From Caloranaerobacter sp050286925 (lineage in GTDB: Bacteria > Bacillota > Clostridia > Tissierellales > Thermohalobacteraceae): a stretch of 64,000 nt of DNA. This document shows positions 41,888 to 51,024 of the stretch, piece by piece. The translations under genes were made by a program, and so were the position numbers. Location of the stretch: assembly GCF_050286925.1 (NCBI RefSeq), contig NZ_JBFWFX010000011.1, positions 20,992 to 84,991 of the forward strand, given 5' to 3'. How positions within the stretch are numbered: position 1 is the stretch's first letter; each line of letters begins with the position of its first letter. The notes beneath the pieces are model-generated. The model saw nothing but the letters and a program-made list of their open reading frames with translations. It did not search any database and was not told the DNA's origin.

Positions 41888-43201
41888 TTAAGCTGCCATT
41901 TGACTTTCTTGGTTTTCGCCTTTATTAATTCTGTTATATTTTTTAACATAAGTTTTTAGTAATATTATTGTAGCTACTGTATATAACACTCCTGCAACAT
42001 AGTAAGGAATTCTATATCCATCTAGTAAATATTTTCCAACATTAAAAGCTGGTATAGCCATTATATGACCCGCAATAAATGAAGATAATGCACGGGTTCC
42101 TGAACTAAATAACGATATTATTCCTGCAAGAGGAGCTCTTTTTTCTTTTTCAACAAATTCTAATGGTAAACTATACATAACTGGCATAGCTAAATTCATA
42201 AGTCCCGATCTCATGAAGAAAGCAGCTGTTAATACTGGTATCATTGCAGAACCAAATTGATCTGAATTAACAATAATTAACATAAAAGGTACTGATGCTA
42301 AAGAAGCCGCTCCTAATGTTACAACAGAACCTACCCTCTTAACCAATAATGGACAAATAAACATTCCAATAACCATTGCAAAATACTGAACTGAAAGTAT
42401 ATTACCAACAACAGTAGGCTCTAAGTTTAGTCCATTTTTAAAGAAATTAGCGAAGAACGGACAGAACAATCCTGCTCCAAGACCTATTAATCCCATATAT
42501 ACTAAATATAACATTACTTCTTTATTAGCAACTACTTTTAAATCTTGAAGTAAAGTTGATTCTTTCTTCTCTATATCTAATCTTTCATCTTTATTAACTT
42601 CATCCATTGCCATAATAGGAAAAATCCCTAACAATCCAATTCCTGCAGAAACAAAAGTATAATATTTATATGCAACTAATTCACTTACTCCTAGCTTTGA
42701 TTGAAAAATTGAAATAAAATTCCCTGAAGTTTTAGTTATTATTACAACCGCTAGCCAGTATAGTCCAAACATAACCGCCATAACTGATGCTCTTTCTTTT
42801 TCATTTGTATTAGCATTTATACATGGTGCAGGAAGTACCTCATAAACACCTTGAGACAATCCAAATATAAAATTGATAACATAAAGTAATAAAACATTCG
42901 GAATAAAACCATTTAAAACAAGACATGCTGCTCCTACAATTGTACCTGCCATTAATACAGGCTTATATCCAAACTTATTAGCTCCTCTACCTACAGGAAC
43001 AGCCGATACTGCCATACCCAATGTATGCATTGCAAATGCAGTTCCTAATACTTTGGGATTAAAAGTTTTTTCAATTACTATACCCAATCCAGTCCAAGTG
43101 GCACCCATCAAGATAGCAAATAAAACGTTTGTTAGTATGAATAGTTTAGCATTCTTTGATGAGTTCTTAACATCTTTAATGTAACTAATTACTGCGTTCA
43201 T
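41888..43201 (-). CDS. MFS transporter, possibly linked to the thiamin operon
   Basis: A 437-residue, 12-helix carrier with ILTNVLFAILMGATWTGLGI at the start and the loop pattern VPVGRGANKFGYKPVLMAG. Substrate unknown. It lies 165 bases downstream of the last thi gene in the same direction. The only terminator between them is a weak AT hairpin (43323-43352), so read-through from the TPP-controlled operon is possible, which would suggest transport of thiamin or a precursor (weak inference). ATG 43201 follows AGGAGGATA. Confidence 0.85.
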   Translation of the reverse strand: MNAVISYIKDVKNSSKNAKLFILTNVLFAILMGATWTGLGIVIEKTFNPKVLGTAFAMHTLGMAVSAVPVGRGANKFGYKPVLMAGTIVGAACLVLNGFIPNVLLLYVINFIFGLSQGVYEVLPAPCINANTNEKERASVMAVMFGLYWLAVVIITKTSGNFISIFQSKLGVSELVAYKYYTFVSAGIGLLGIFPIMAMDEVNKDERLDIEKKESTLLQDLKVVANKEVMLYLVYMGLIGLGAGLFCPFFANFFKNGLNLEPTVVGNILSVQYFAMVIGMFICPLLVKRVGSVVTLGAASLASVPFMLIIVNSDQFGSAMIPVLTAAFFMRSGLMNLAMPVMYSLPLEFVEKEKRAPLAGIISLFSSGTRALSSFIAGHIMAIPAFNVGKYLLDGYRIPYYVAGVLYTVATIILLKTYVKKYNRINKGENQESQMAA

Positions 43202-43322
43202 TAATATATCCTCCTATCATATTTATTTTGCTATCTTGTTAATTATGCCACAATATTTTCTGTCTTTCAATATATAAAGTGATTTTTTAATATTTTATAA
43301 GTTCTTTTTAAAAATTTTGTGA

Positions 43323-43352
43323 AAATCATTTAATTTGTTAGAAAATTTTAAA
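43323..43352 (-). terminator. Weak hairpin after the second thiE
   Basis: AAAATCATTT/AAATGATTTT stem, all A+T, with a long loop. It may be too weak to stop transcription. Confidence 0.35.
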
Positions 43353-43366
43353 ATGATTTTTATTTC

Positions 43367-43975
43367 TTATTTTTTAGATAAAAATTCATTAATTTTCACT
43401 TTTAGTTTTTTAGCAGACAAGAATGGTTCTTCCGAAGCCATTATGTATGACATAACTGCAATTCCATCAGCTCCTGCAGATAAAACTTTATCTATATTTT
43501 CATGATTTATACCACCTAATGCTATTACAGGAATTTTCACATTCATCTTTATTTCTTCAATCATTTTTATGCCTTTTGGTTTTAATCCTTTTTTACATTC
43601 CGTTTCAAATATATGACTAGCCAAGATATAACTCGCTCCGTACTTTTCAGAAATTATAGCTTCTTCTAAACTGTGTACAGATACACCTAAAAGTCCTTTA
43701 AATTCAATTTTTTCTTTTATAAATCTATCGAAACTTGTATGAAAACCGGCTGCTTTTATATTTTTTGCAATATCTAAATCTCCGTTGACTATTAATGGTA
43801 TATTATAACTACTAAGGATGTTTTTCAATTTAACTGCAATAGGCAGAAGTTCATTATAAGATAAATCTTTCTCCCTTAATATAACAGCATCTACTCCACC
43901 TTTTACTGCATCTTCTATTACTTCATAAAAGCTGTCTTTTTTAATAATTTTCCTATTAGTAATGAGGTAAAGCAT
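43367..43975 (-). CDS. thiE: Thiamine-phosphate synthase-like protein (second ThiE)
   Basis: A 202-residue barrel resembling thiamine-phosphate synthase or TenI: VILREKDLSYNELLPIAVKL, LIVNGDLDIAKNIKAAGFH, GVSVHSLEEAIISEKYGASY and VIALGGINHENIDKVLSAGADGIAV (quoted in parts). It keeps the REKD and SVH blocks, but lacks the canonical QLRxK spacing, so it may be a TenI-like thiazole tautomerase rather than a synthase. It starts 1 base after the thiC stop. Last gene of the thi operon. Confidence 0.8.
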   Translation of the reverse strand: MLYLITNRKIIKKDSFYEVIEDAVKGGVDAVILREKDLSYNELLPIAVKLKNILSSYNIPLIVNGDLDIAKNIKAAGFHTSFDRFIKEKIEFKGLLGVSVHSLEEAIISEKYGASYILASHIFETECKKGLKPKGIKMIEEIKMNVKIPVIALGGINHENIDKVLSAGADGIAVMSYIMASEEPFLSAKKLKVKINEFLSKK

Positions 43976-43976
43976 T

Positions 43977-45290
43977 TTAGTCGTCCTCTCTTAAAATATT
44001 TATATTTTTACCCTGCATTACTTTGTTTATATTTCTCATAGAACACATTTTTCCACACATTGTACAACTATCTTCATGTTCAGGCATAGATTCCCTTCTA
44101 TATCTTCTTGCCTTTTCAGGATCAATAGCTAGCTCAAACATTCTTTCCCAATCTAAGCTTTGTCTTGCTTTACTCATTTCATAATCCCACTTTTTTGCAC
44201 CCTTAATATTTTTTGCTATATCAGCAGCATGTGCAGCAATTTTAGAAGCAATAATACCTTCTTTCATATCTTCTAATGTAGGAAGTCTTAAATGTTCAGC
44301 AGGTGTTACATAACATAAAAAGTCTGCACCATTCGCAGCCGCTATAGCTCCTCCTATAGCACTCGTAATATGATCATATCCCGGTGCAATATCTGTTACT
44401 ATAGGCCCTAACACATAAAAAGGTGCTCCATGACAAAGCTTTTTCTCAAGAATCATATTTGCAGCTATCTCATTTAAAGGCATATGTCCAGGTCCTTCTA
44501 TCATTACCTGTACATTTCTTTCCCATGCCCTTTTTGTAAGTTCTCCAAGCACTATAAGTTCTTTAATCTGACTTGCATCTGTAGCATCATTTATACTTCC
44601 TGGACGACAGGCATCACCAAGACTTATGGTTACATCGTATTTTTCGCATATATCTAAAATTTCATCAAAGTATTCGTAAAATGGATTTTCCTTATTGTTT
44701 AGTTCCATCCATGCATATAATAAAGAACCACCTCTTGATACTATATTAGTAAGCCTTTTGTTTCTTTTGAAAACTTCAGCAGTTTCTCTATTTATCCCTG
44801 CATGGATTGTCATAAAATCTACACCATCTTGAGCATGTTTTTCTACAACCTTTAAAAATTCTTCTGCTGTTATATCTTTAAGCTCTTTATCATAAAAACC
44901 AACTGCATCATATACAGGTACAGTGCCTATCATAGCTGAAGACATATCAATAAGCTTTTTCCTAAACTCTTCAGTTTTTCCATAAGAACTTAAATCCATA
45001 ATCGCTTCAACCTTCATTTCAAGAGCTGTTTTTACTTTCTTAAGCTCTTCTTCAATATTACAGCAATCTTTTGAAATTCCTAAATTTACATTTATTTTAG
45101 TCCTTAAACCCTCTCCTATTCCTTCTGGATCAAGTGAGTTATGGTTTTTGTTAGCAGGTATTACAACCTTACCCTGTGCTATCTTTTCTCTTAAAACTTC
45201 AACATCTATTTTTTCTTTTTCTGCAACTAATTCCATTTCCTTAGTAATTATGCCTTTTTTAGCGGCATCCATTTGAGTTGTATAATTCAT
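43977..45290 (-). CDS. thiC: Phosphomethylpyrimidine synthase (HMP-P synthase)
   Basis: Radical SAM enzyme converting aminoimidazole ribotide to HMP phosphate. At 437 residues it is the short clostridial form. Motifs: VPVYDAVGFYDKELK, DFMTIHAGINRET, SRGGSLLYAWMEL, GDACRPGSINDATDASQI and EGPGHMPLNEI. The C-terminal cluster motif is SCTMCGKMC (C-x2-C-x3-C), as in the clostridial group; other ThiC proteins have one residue more in the second gap. ATG 45290 follows AAAGGAGAATG. Confidence 0.95.
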   Translation of the reverse strand: MNYTTQMDAAKKGIITKEMELVAEKEKIDVEVLREKIAQGKVVIPANKNHNSLDPEGIGEGLRTKINVNLGISKDCCNIEEELKKVKTALEMKVEAIMDLSSYGKTEEFRKKLIDMSSAMIGTVPVYDAVGFYDKELKDITAEEFLKVVEKHAQDGVDFMTIHAGINRETAEVFKRNKRLTNIVSRGGSLLYAWMELNNKENPFYEYFDEILDICEKYDVTISLGDACRPGSINDATDASQIKELIVLGELTKRAWERNVQVMIEGPGHMPLNEIAANMILEKKLCHGAPFYVLGPIVTDIAPGYDHITSAIGGAIAAANGADFLCYVTPAEHLRLPTLEDMKEGIIASKIAAHAADIAKNIKGAKKWDYEMSKARQSLDWERMFELAIDPEKARRYRRESMPEHEDSCTMCGKMCSMRNINKVMQGKNINILREDD

Positions 45291-45306
45291 ATCCCATTCT
45301 CCTTTA

Positions 45307-46326
45307 CTATATAGTTTTTAGTAATTTTCTTATACTCTCTACTTTTTTAACTATATTCGGCGAACCAACAATTTCAGATATCATAGCAAAACATTTTCCA
45401 CCGTATTTTTTAACTTCTATAATATTTGACTCTTTTATCCCTCCTATTGCTACATAGGGAATTGGAATGTTTTCTGAAACCCATTTGAGATACTTTAGTC
45501 CTTCAGATTTTTCTACATTCTTTTTAGTTGTAGTGTTAAATATAGGTCCTACTCCTATATAATCTGCACCTTTTTTAACCGCTGTTTTAGCTTGTTCAAT
45601 ATTGTGTGTTGACAAGCCTATAATCATATTACCTGCTATTTTTCTGACTTCTTCTATAGGCATATCATCTTGTCCCAAATGAATCCCATCAGCCTCTACA
45701 GCAATAGCTATATCTACATCATCATTAACAATAAAAGTTACTCCACTATCTTTTGTTAGTTTTCGAATAGCCTTGCATTCATTATATTTCTCAAGTTTAC
45801 TTTTTTCTTTTTCTCTATATTGAATAATTTTTATTCCAGCCTTTATCATTTCTTCAACTACCTGAATATTAGTTCTACCTAAAGAAAACTCTTCAGCAGT
45901 AATTCCGTATATATCAGTATCGAGGAAATCTTTTTTTAAACCAAATTTTTTCTCCAAATCATAAGACTCATATCTTAATCTCTCATATACTTTTGATTTA
46001 TCGTAATGCCCTAAAATCTTGAGAGATTCTTCAATACTTCTCAAACCTTCTTGTACTCTTTTAAAATTCGCTTCTACTAAACTTAATAAATCTTCTTTGT
46101 TATCGATAGTACTGGATTGTGATATGTTAAATCCCAAATCATTACAGGAATCTCTAAAAGTTATCAGTTTAGAATCTAAAAAACTCTTTCTAACAAGATG
46201 ACGCATTTCCTTAAGGCTTTTAGACATATTATAGTCTTCTAAAATAAACCGAGATATGTCTTCTAAAACCCTCAATCCTTCAGAAACTCTATTAATATTT
46301 GCATCAATCATTCTGTAAATATTCAT
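45307..46326 (-). CDS. ThiD2-ThiE fusion: HMP-P kinase-like domain plus thiamine-phosphate synthase
   Basis: A 339-residue two-domain protein. Residues 1-125 (MNIYRMIDANINRVSEGLRV then EDISRFILEDYN) match the ThiD2 type of HMP-phosphate kinase domain; residues about 150-339 are a full ThiE (IIQYREKEKSKLEKYNECK, FIVNDDVDIAIAVEADGIHL (20), VGPIFNTTTKK, VAIGGIKESNI). So one protein could phosphorylate HMP-P and join it to thiazole phosphate. The frame opens earlier (46365), but GAGGTG before ATG 46326 sets the start and removes the apparent overlap with thiH. Confidence 0.87.
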   Translation of the reverse strand: MNIYRMIDANINRVSEGLRVLEDISRFILEDYNMSKSLKEMRHLVRKSFLDSKLITFRDSCNDLGFNISQSSTIDNKEDLLSLVEANFKRVQEGLRSIEESLKILGHYDKSKVYERLRYESYDLEKKFGLKKDFLDTDIYGITAEEFSLGRTNIQVVEEMIKAGIKIIQYREKEKSKLEKYNECKAIRKLTKDSGVTFIVNDDVDIAIAVEADGIHLGQDDMPIEEVRKIAGNMIIGLSTHNIEQAKTAVKKGADYIGVGPIFNTTTKKNVEKSEGLKYLKWVSENIPIPYVAIGGIKESNIIEVKKYGGKCFAMISEIVGSPNIVKKVESIRKLLKTI

Positions 46327-46343
46327 AAAAGAACACCTCAACA

Positions 46344-47453
46344 TTAATAATCTATGTGCATCCAATCCTTAAATACCGGTTGATATCCCCTTGACAATAT
46401 AGCTTCTTTCATTTCTATAACACTTCGTTTGTCAGATATTTCAAATTGACTATCACTTTTTGTCTTAGATGAATGGCCACCAACTTCTGTAGATACTCCT
46501 GCTGACATTTTAGTAACTCCTAATGGAATTAGATTATCCCTTAATTTCTGATTTTCTCTTGTAGAAATCGTAATGCCTATACGGGGTAGAAAAAGTCTTA
46601 AAGATAGCATTATTTGAACTAAATTCTTATCGCTTACTGGATATATATCTTCATATACTCCTATATGAGGCCTTATTCTAGGCAAAGAAACGCTTATTTC
46701 TACGTCAGAATATTTATCCTGTAGATATTTTGCATGAAGCCCTGTCATAAAGGCTTCTTTTCTCCAATCATTTAACCCGAGAAGAGCACCTATGTTAACA
46801 CTTCTCATTCGGGCTTTGCATGCCCTTTCAGGAGCATCTAATCTAAATCTATAATTTTTTTTAGGCCCAGCTATATGGACTTTATCATATATATCTTCAT
46901 CATATACTTCTTGATAAATAGTAAGTCCATCTACTCCCGCCTTGATAACTTCTCTATATTCATCTTCTTTAAGAGGATATATTTCTATAGAAATAGAATC
47001 AAAATATTTCTTTAAAATTTTTACTGCATCAATTATATAAGAAACAGGAGTTTCTTTTCTCGATTCACCTGTTAATATTAGAATATGTCTAAGCCCTGTA
47101 GATGAAATCACTTTAGCTTCTTCTTCTATTTCTTCAAAAGTCAATTTTTTTCTTTTAATTTTGTTCTCTATATTAAACCCACAATATGAACATCTATTTA
47201 TGCAAAAATTAGAAAGATACAACGGTGTATAAAGAAGTATTGTTTTACCGAAATTTTGAATTGTTAATCTGTGTGCTTTTTGTGCCATCTCTTCTAAATG
47301 CTTTTCGGCTTCATTTGACAGAAAAGCCAAAAAGTCGTATTCATCTATTTTATCTTTATTTATTATCCTAAATATATCCGCTGATGTTATATTTTCCAAA
47401 AATTTATTAAATTCAAAATCCTTATATTTTAAATATTCTCTATAAAAACTCAT
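46344..47453 (-). CDS. thiH: 2-iminoacetate synthase
   Basis: Radical SAM tyrosine lyase that makes dehydroglycine for thiazole synthesis; 369 residues. The cluster motif CINRCSYCGF (C-x3-C-x2-C) and DGLTIYQEVYDEDIYDKVH, NIGALLGLNDWRKEAFMTG and KMSAGVSTEVGGHS are characteristic. It overlaps the thiG stop by one base. As an oxygen-sensitive enzyme it fits the anaerobic host, where ThiO is not used. Confidence 0.95.
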   Translation of the reverse strand: MSFYREYLKYKDFEFNKFLENITSADIFRIINKDKIDEYDFLAFLSNEAEKHLEEMAQKAHRLTIQNFGKTILLYTPLYLSNFCINRCSYCGFNIENKIKRKKLTFEEIEEEAKVISSTGLRHILILTGESRKETPVSYIIDAVKILKKYFDSISIEIYPLKEDEYREVIKAGVDGLTIYQEVYDEDIYDKVHIAGPKKNYRFRLDAPERACKARMRSVNIGALLGLNDWRKEAFMTGLHAKYLQDKYSDVEISVSLPRIRPHIGVYEDIYPVSDKNLVQIMLSLRLFLPRIGITISTRENQKLRDNLIPLGVTKMSAGVSTEVGGHSSKTKSDSQFEISDKRSVIEMKEAILSRGYQPVFKDWMHIDY

Positions 47454-48229
47454 TATTTCTCACCTTCGTTTAAAAATCCTGTAAGTGGTGAAGAAGCTTC
47501 AGCAAATCTTTTTTCAGGACCTAATTTAGAAGTATAAGCCAATCGCCCAGCTTCAACTGCCAATCTGAAAGCCTCTGCCATTTTAACAGGGTCTCCAGCA
47601 GTGGCAATAGCTGTGTTAACTAACACTGCTGCTGCACCCATTTCCATAGCTTCAGCTGCATCAGAAGGTTTACCTATACCAGCATCTACAATTACCGGCA
47701 AGTCTATTTCATCTATCATAATCTGTATCAATTCCTTGGTCTTAAGCCCTCTATTTGTACCTATAGGTGCTCCTAACGGCATAACTGCTGCTGCCCCAGC
47801 TTCAACTAGCCTTTTAGCAGCAATTAAATCTGGACTCATATATGGAAGCACTATAAATCCTTCTTTTGCTAATATTTCAGTAGCCTTTATAGTTTCGTAG
47901 TTATCTGGTAGAAGATATTTATTATCTGATATTACTTCTATTTTTATCCAATTTCCACATCCCAGAGCCTTTGCCAATCTTGCTATTCTTACTGCTTCTT
48001 CTGCATTTCTTGCACCAGAAGTATTTGGAAGTAAAATGCAGTCTTTAGGTATATACTCGAGAATATTTTCTTCTTTAGAATTTAAATCTACTCTTCTTAA
48101 TGCCATAGTAATTACCTGTGTTTTGGAACTTTTTATAACATCTGGAATTACTTTTTTGCTTGGAAATTTACCAGTCCCTATAAATAATCTACTTTCTAGC
48201 TCGATTCCACCAATAATTAACTTATCCAT
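47453..48229 (-). CDS. thiG: Thiazole synthase
   Basis: Builds thiazole phosphate from DXP, dehydroglycine and ThiS thiocarboxylate; 258 residues. GGIELESRLFIGTGKFPS opens it; WIKIEVISDNKYLLPD contains the Schiff-base Lys, and VDAGIGKPSDAAEAMEMGAA with VNTAIATAGDPVKMAEAF completes the phosphate site. Follows thiF and precedes thiH. Confidence 0.96.
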   Translation of the reverse strand: MDKLIIGGIELESRLFIGTGKFPSKKVIPDVIKSSKTQVITMALRRVDLNSKEENILEYIPKDCILLPNTSGARNAEEAVRIARLAKALGCGNWIKIEVISDNKYLLPDNYETIKATEILAKEGFIVLPYMSPDLIAAKRLVEAGAAAVMPLGAPIGTNRGLKTKELIQIMIDEIDLPVIVDAGIGKPSDAAEAMEMGAAAVLVNTAIATAGDPVKMAEAFRLAVEAGRLAYTSKLGPEKRFAEASSPLTGFLNEGEK

Positions 48230-48232
48230 AAT

Positions 48233-49039
48233 CTATACATCCCTTTCATTCATAATAATTCTTAAAACGGTATTTGCCTGATGATTAGCTGCTATTCCCA
48301 CTCTTGGTGCCATTAAACCACATCCAACTTTTGCTTCTTTTACCCCATCACCTACCAGATAAAAATTATCTTTAATTTTTCTAGTTACTATTGTATTATT
48401 AGAAAAGTAGCCAGCTAATCCAGAAGCAGCTACCACAACTTTTTCCGGCATTTTATTTAGTACTGTATTTACTAATGTTGCTTTAGAGTAAGGATTGTCA
48501 AAAGCTTCTACTATAATATCAACTTCTTTAAAAATTTCAGTAATATTGTTTTCATCTAAATACACATTTTTTATATCTACGTTTACAAATGGATTAATTT
48601 GAAAAATAATATCCTTCATAGCACATGTCTTATACATACCTATATGTTTTATAAAATACTGCTGCCTATTTAAATTACTAGGTTCAACGACATCAAAATC
48701 TACTAAAAGAAGTCTACCTATACCTATTCTCGCCAACGAAATAGCCACATTAGAACCGAGTCCTCCAAGCCCCGCAATACCTATGTATGCCTTTTTTACT
48801 TTTTCATGGACTCCAGGAGTATGACGTGCAATTAAAAGAGCTTCCAATTCATCTCTATCGGGAATTTCTCCACGTTTAATCAATGTTAATCTATCATTTT
48901 CCTTTAAAACCATATCTTCTTTTATAATAAATCCGTTTAGCACAACTATATCTGCATCTTTTTTAACAATATCTCTAACTTGAAAAGCTGTAGTACCTTC
49001 TGCTATATCAAATTTTCTTTCATTCAAAAATATTTTCAA
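48233..49039 (-). CDS. thiF: ThiS adenylyltransferase with N-terminal ThiS-like domain
   Basis: E1-like enzyme that adenylates the C-terminus of ThiS; 268 residues. Residues 1-58 resemble a ThiS-like beta-grasp (KIFLNERKFDIAEGTTAFQV), followed by the adenylation domain with IGIAGLGGLGSNVAISLARI near 86-105 and NLNRQQYF. This fused layout is usual in clostridia. The beta-grasp part does not end in GG, so it is a domain, not an active sulfur carrier. It is next to thiS. Confidence 0.93.
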   Translation of the reverse strand: MKIFLNERKFDIAEGTTAFQVRDIVKKDADIVVLNGFIIKEDMVLKENDRLTLIKRGEIPDRDELEALLIARHTPGVHEKVKKAYIGIAGLGGLGSNVAISLARIGIGRLLLVDFDVVEPSNLNRQQYFIKHIGMYKTCAMKDIIFQINPFVNVDIKNVYLDENNITEIFKEVDIIVEAFDNPYSKATLVNTVLNKMPEKVVVAASGLAGYFSNNTIVTRKIKDNFYLVGDGVKEAKVGCGLMAPRVGIAANHQANTVLRIIMNERDV

Positions 49040-49040
49040 A

Positions 49041-49235
49041 TTAACCTCCTCCTACAAAACTTACTATTTCAACTTTGTCTTCTTTATTTAGTATTCTATC
49101 TGTATACTTTTCCTTAGGAACTATTTCAAAATTCACCTCGACAACAACTTTATCTTTATCTAGTTCAAGATTTTTAAGAAGTTCATCTACTGTTATTTCT
49201 GTTTCAAAGTTCATTTCTTTTCCATTGACTATCAC
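49041..49235 (-). CDS. thiS: Sulfur carrier protein ThiS
   Basis: A 64-residue beta-grasp protein ending in VSFVGGG; the terminal GG is adenylated and then thiocarboxylated. MIVNGKEMNFETEITVDELL opens it. The GTG start at 49235 follows an ideal AGGAGGTGG site. First gene of the operon, placed behind a TPP riboswitch and two terminators. Confidence 0.93.
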   Translation of the reverse strand: MIVNGKEMNFETEITVDELLKNLELDKDKVVVEVNFEIVPKEKYTDRILNKEDKVEIVSFVGGG

Positions 49236-49278
49236 CTTTCCACCTCCTTTCCGTTATTTTGATGAACTTAAAAGAAAA

Positions 49279-49302
49279 AGGGAAGCTATCTAACGCTTCC
49301 CT
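49279..49302 (-). terminator. Second terminator in the thi leader
   Basis: AGGGAAGC (upstream arm read on the minus strand) pairs with GCTTCCCT, then TTTTCTTTT. The arm GCTTCCCT can also pair with AGGGAAG at the 3' end of the riboswitch aptamer, suggesting a mutually exclusive fold. Confidence 0.8.
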
Positions 49303-49321
49303 CATAACCAAATAAGTCTGT

Positions 49322-49358
49322 ATAAATAAAAATCACAAATTCCTAGAGAATTTGTGAT
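49322..49358 (-). terminator. First terminator in the thi leader (directly after the riboswitch)
   Basis: ATCACAAATTC-CTAGA-GAATTTGTGAT 11-bp stem; the minus strand ends TTTTTATTTAT. Confidence 0.85.
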
Positions 49359-49373
49359 AAATTACAAACACAA

Positions 49374-49463
49374 ACTTCCCTACGATGGCATTACCCACAT
49401 CAGGTTATGAGGGTCAGAGATAACATCTCTTTCTCAGCCTATCACTATAGGCTCCCCTAGTTG
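49374..49463 (-). ncRNA. TPP riboswitch (THI element)
   Basis: On the minus strand the aptamer reads ACTAGGGGAGCC, GGCTGAGA, TCTCTGACCC, AACCTGAT, GGGTAATGCC and CGTAGGGAAG in order, the complete conserved core of TPP-binding riboswitches. It controls the whole thiS-to-thiE operon, by transcription termination as two terminators follow before thiS. Confidence 0.95.
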
Positions 49464-49541
49464 TGCAAATATTCAGTTTTAATTCTACAAAAATTATAAC
49501 ATACGTTTTTCTCGTTTACAACCAATAAAATTATTATTTCA

Positions 49542-50732
49542 TTAATCTACATTATCATTAATATTCAACAAGTCAGTAAGTTTATTACCAAAAACTGATT
49601 CAATATAAAGATTTTCTAAGTTCCAAAATTCTTTAAATTCTATATACTCTTTAATCGCTTTTTTATTATAATTAGCTTTTTTTATTGCACGAATCATGAT
49701 ATTTTTAGGAGTATGTTCCATATCTATAAACTCTATCATTTGAGTTGAATATCCTAATATTTCCAATACATTGCTCCTTATACTATCTGTAACCAAAGAT
49801 GCAAGTCTTTCTTTTATTATCCCATGTTTTAGCATAGGCATCATTATAGGATTTTTAATTTTTGAAAACAGTTCATGCTGGCAACATGGCACAGAAAGTA
49901 TTATCTTTGCATTCCACATTACAGCTTTACTAAGTGCATCATCAGTAGCAGTATCACAAGCATGCAATGTTACAACCATATCAACTTTTTCAAAACCATT
50001 AAATTCTTTTATATCTCCATGTATAAATTTAAGTTTATCATAATTTAAGTCTTTAGCTACATTATTACAAAAATTTATAACATCTTTCTTTAAATCCAGC
50101 CCTACTATATTAACATCCAAACCGAGAATATCGACTAGATAATAATAGAGTGCAAAAGTTAAATAAGATTTACCACACCCAAAATCGACTATATTAAAAC
50201 TTTTTCCTATTTCTACCTTCGATATAACATCTGAAACAATTTCTAAAAATCTATTTATTTGCCTAAATTTATCATATTTTTTTGAATATATTTTACCCTT
50301 TTCATTCATTACTCCTAATCTTATTAAAAATGGACATGGTTTTCCCTCTTCTATCAAATAGTTCTTTTTACGATTATGACTTAAATCTACTAAACTCTTT
50401 GTTGGTTTTTTCTTAAGTATCTTAACTTTTCCCTTCTTGCTAATTAAAATCTGATAATCGGCTTCTGTTGTAAATAAAACAGCTTGCCTAAAATATGTGT
50501 CTATTAATTTCACTATCTCATTTGAAGATTCGTTCAATTTTATATTTTTATGCATAACCTTATTTTTATAATGATATGTAAACTGTATATTAACAGAATT
50601 TTTAATCAGTACCGGCTTTATCGTAACCTTTGAAAAATTCTGTTCATCTTTAACTTTGACTTTACTCAAAACTCCATATATTAAACTATTTTTATCAATA
50701 ATATCATGAAGTAATTTTCGAATTTCATCCAT
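49542..50732 (-). CDS. Class-I SAM-dependent methyltransferase (Methyltransf_32-like)
   Basis: A 396-residue protein. The SAM loop FNIVDFGCGKSYLTFALYYY, acidic DLKKDVINFCNN, motif DMVVTLHACDTATDDALSKA and the SVPCCQHELF block define the RNA/protein methyltransferase family that includes human METTL25-like proteins. The target is unknown. The N-terminal third (1-140) has an unassigned RNA-binding-like region. ATG 50732 follows AAAGGAGAG. Stands alone between the thi operon and a repeat R5. Confidence 0.8.
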   Translation of the reverse strand: MDEIRKLLHDIIDKNSLIYGVLSKVKVKDEQNFSKVTIKPVLIKNSVNIQFTYHYKNKVMHKNIKLNESSNEIVKLIDTYFRQAVLFTTEADYQILISKKGKVKILKKKPTKSLVDLSHNRKKNYLIEEGKPCPFLIRLGVMNEKGKIYSKKYDKFRQINRFLEIVSDVISKVEIGKSFNIVDFGCGKSYLTFALYYYLVDILGLDVNIVGLDLKKDVINFCNNVAKDLNYDKLKFIHGDIKEFNGFEKVDMVVTLHACDTATDDALSKAVMWNAKIILSVPCCQHELFSKIKNPIMMPMLKHGIIKERLASLVTDSIRSNVLEILGYSTQMIEFIDMEHTPKNIMIRAIKKANYNKKAIKEYIEFKEFWNLENLYIESVFGNKLTDLLNINDNVD

Positions 50733-51024
50733 CTACATATCTCTCCTTTAGTTTACGTGCAAGTTTAGTTATCCTATATCATTATAACAAACTTAAAACA
50801 AATTATAAGTTTTTTTTTATAATCCATAGGAAATTATTAGACTACTTTAAATTGTGGATAAATTCAAATATAATTTCCGTCTATGGATATGGGCAAAATC
50901 TTCCTTAATTTATTAAATCGAAGATTTTGTTCTTTTAAAAATTAGAACCTTTAACATTATTTATATAACATAATCATAACTATTATTACTTAAACTATTT
51001 GTAAATAAAAATATAGGTGATAAT
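50733..51024. other. Intergenic gap with repeat R5
   Basis: Apart from R5 the gap holds A+T-rich DNA with T runs; no convincing promoter for the LysM-CAP gene is seen. Confidence 0.5.
50815..50930 (-). repeat. Repeat family R, copy R5 (full length, minus strand)
   Basis: On the minus strand it begins with hairpin A (CAAAATCTTCGATTT...GAAGATTTTG), continues CCATAGACGGAAATTATATT and ends ATAATTTCCTATGGATTATA. The inner CCATAG/GGAAATTAT and ATAATTTCC/CTATGG pair to make hairpin B. It is the best preserved copy of the full element. Confidence 0.8.
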
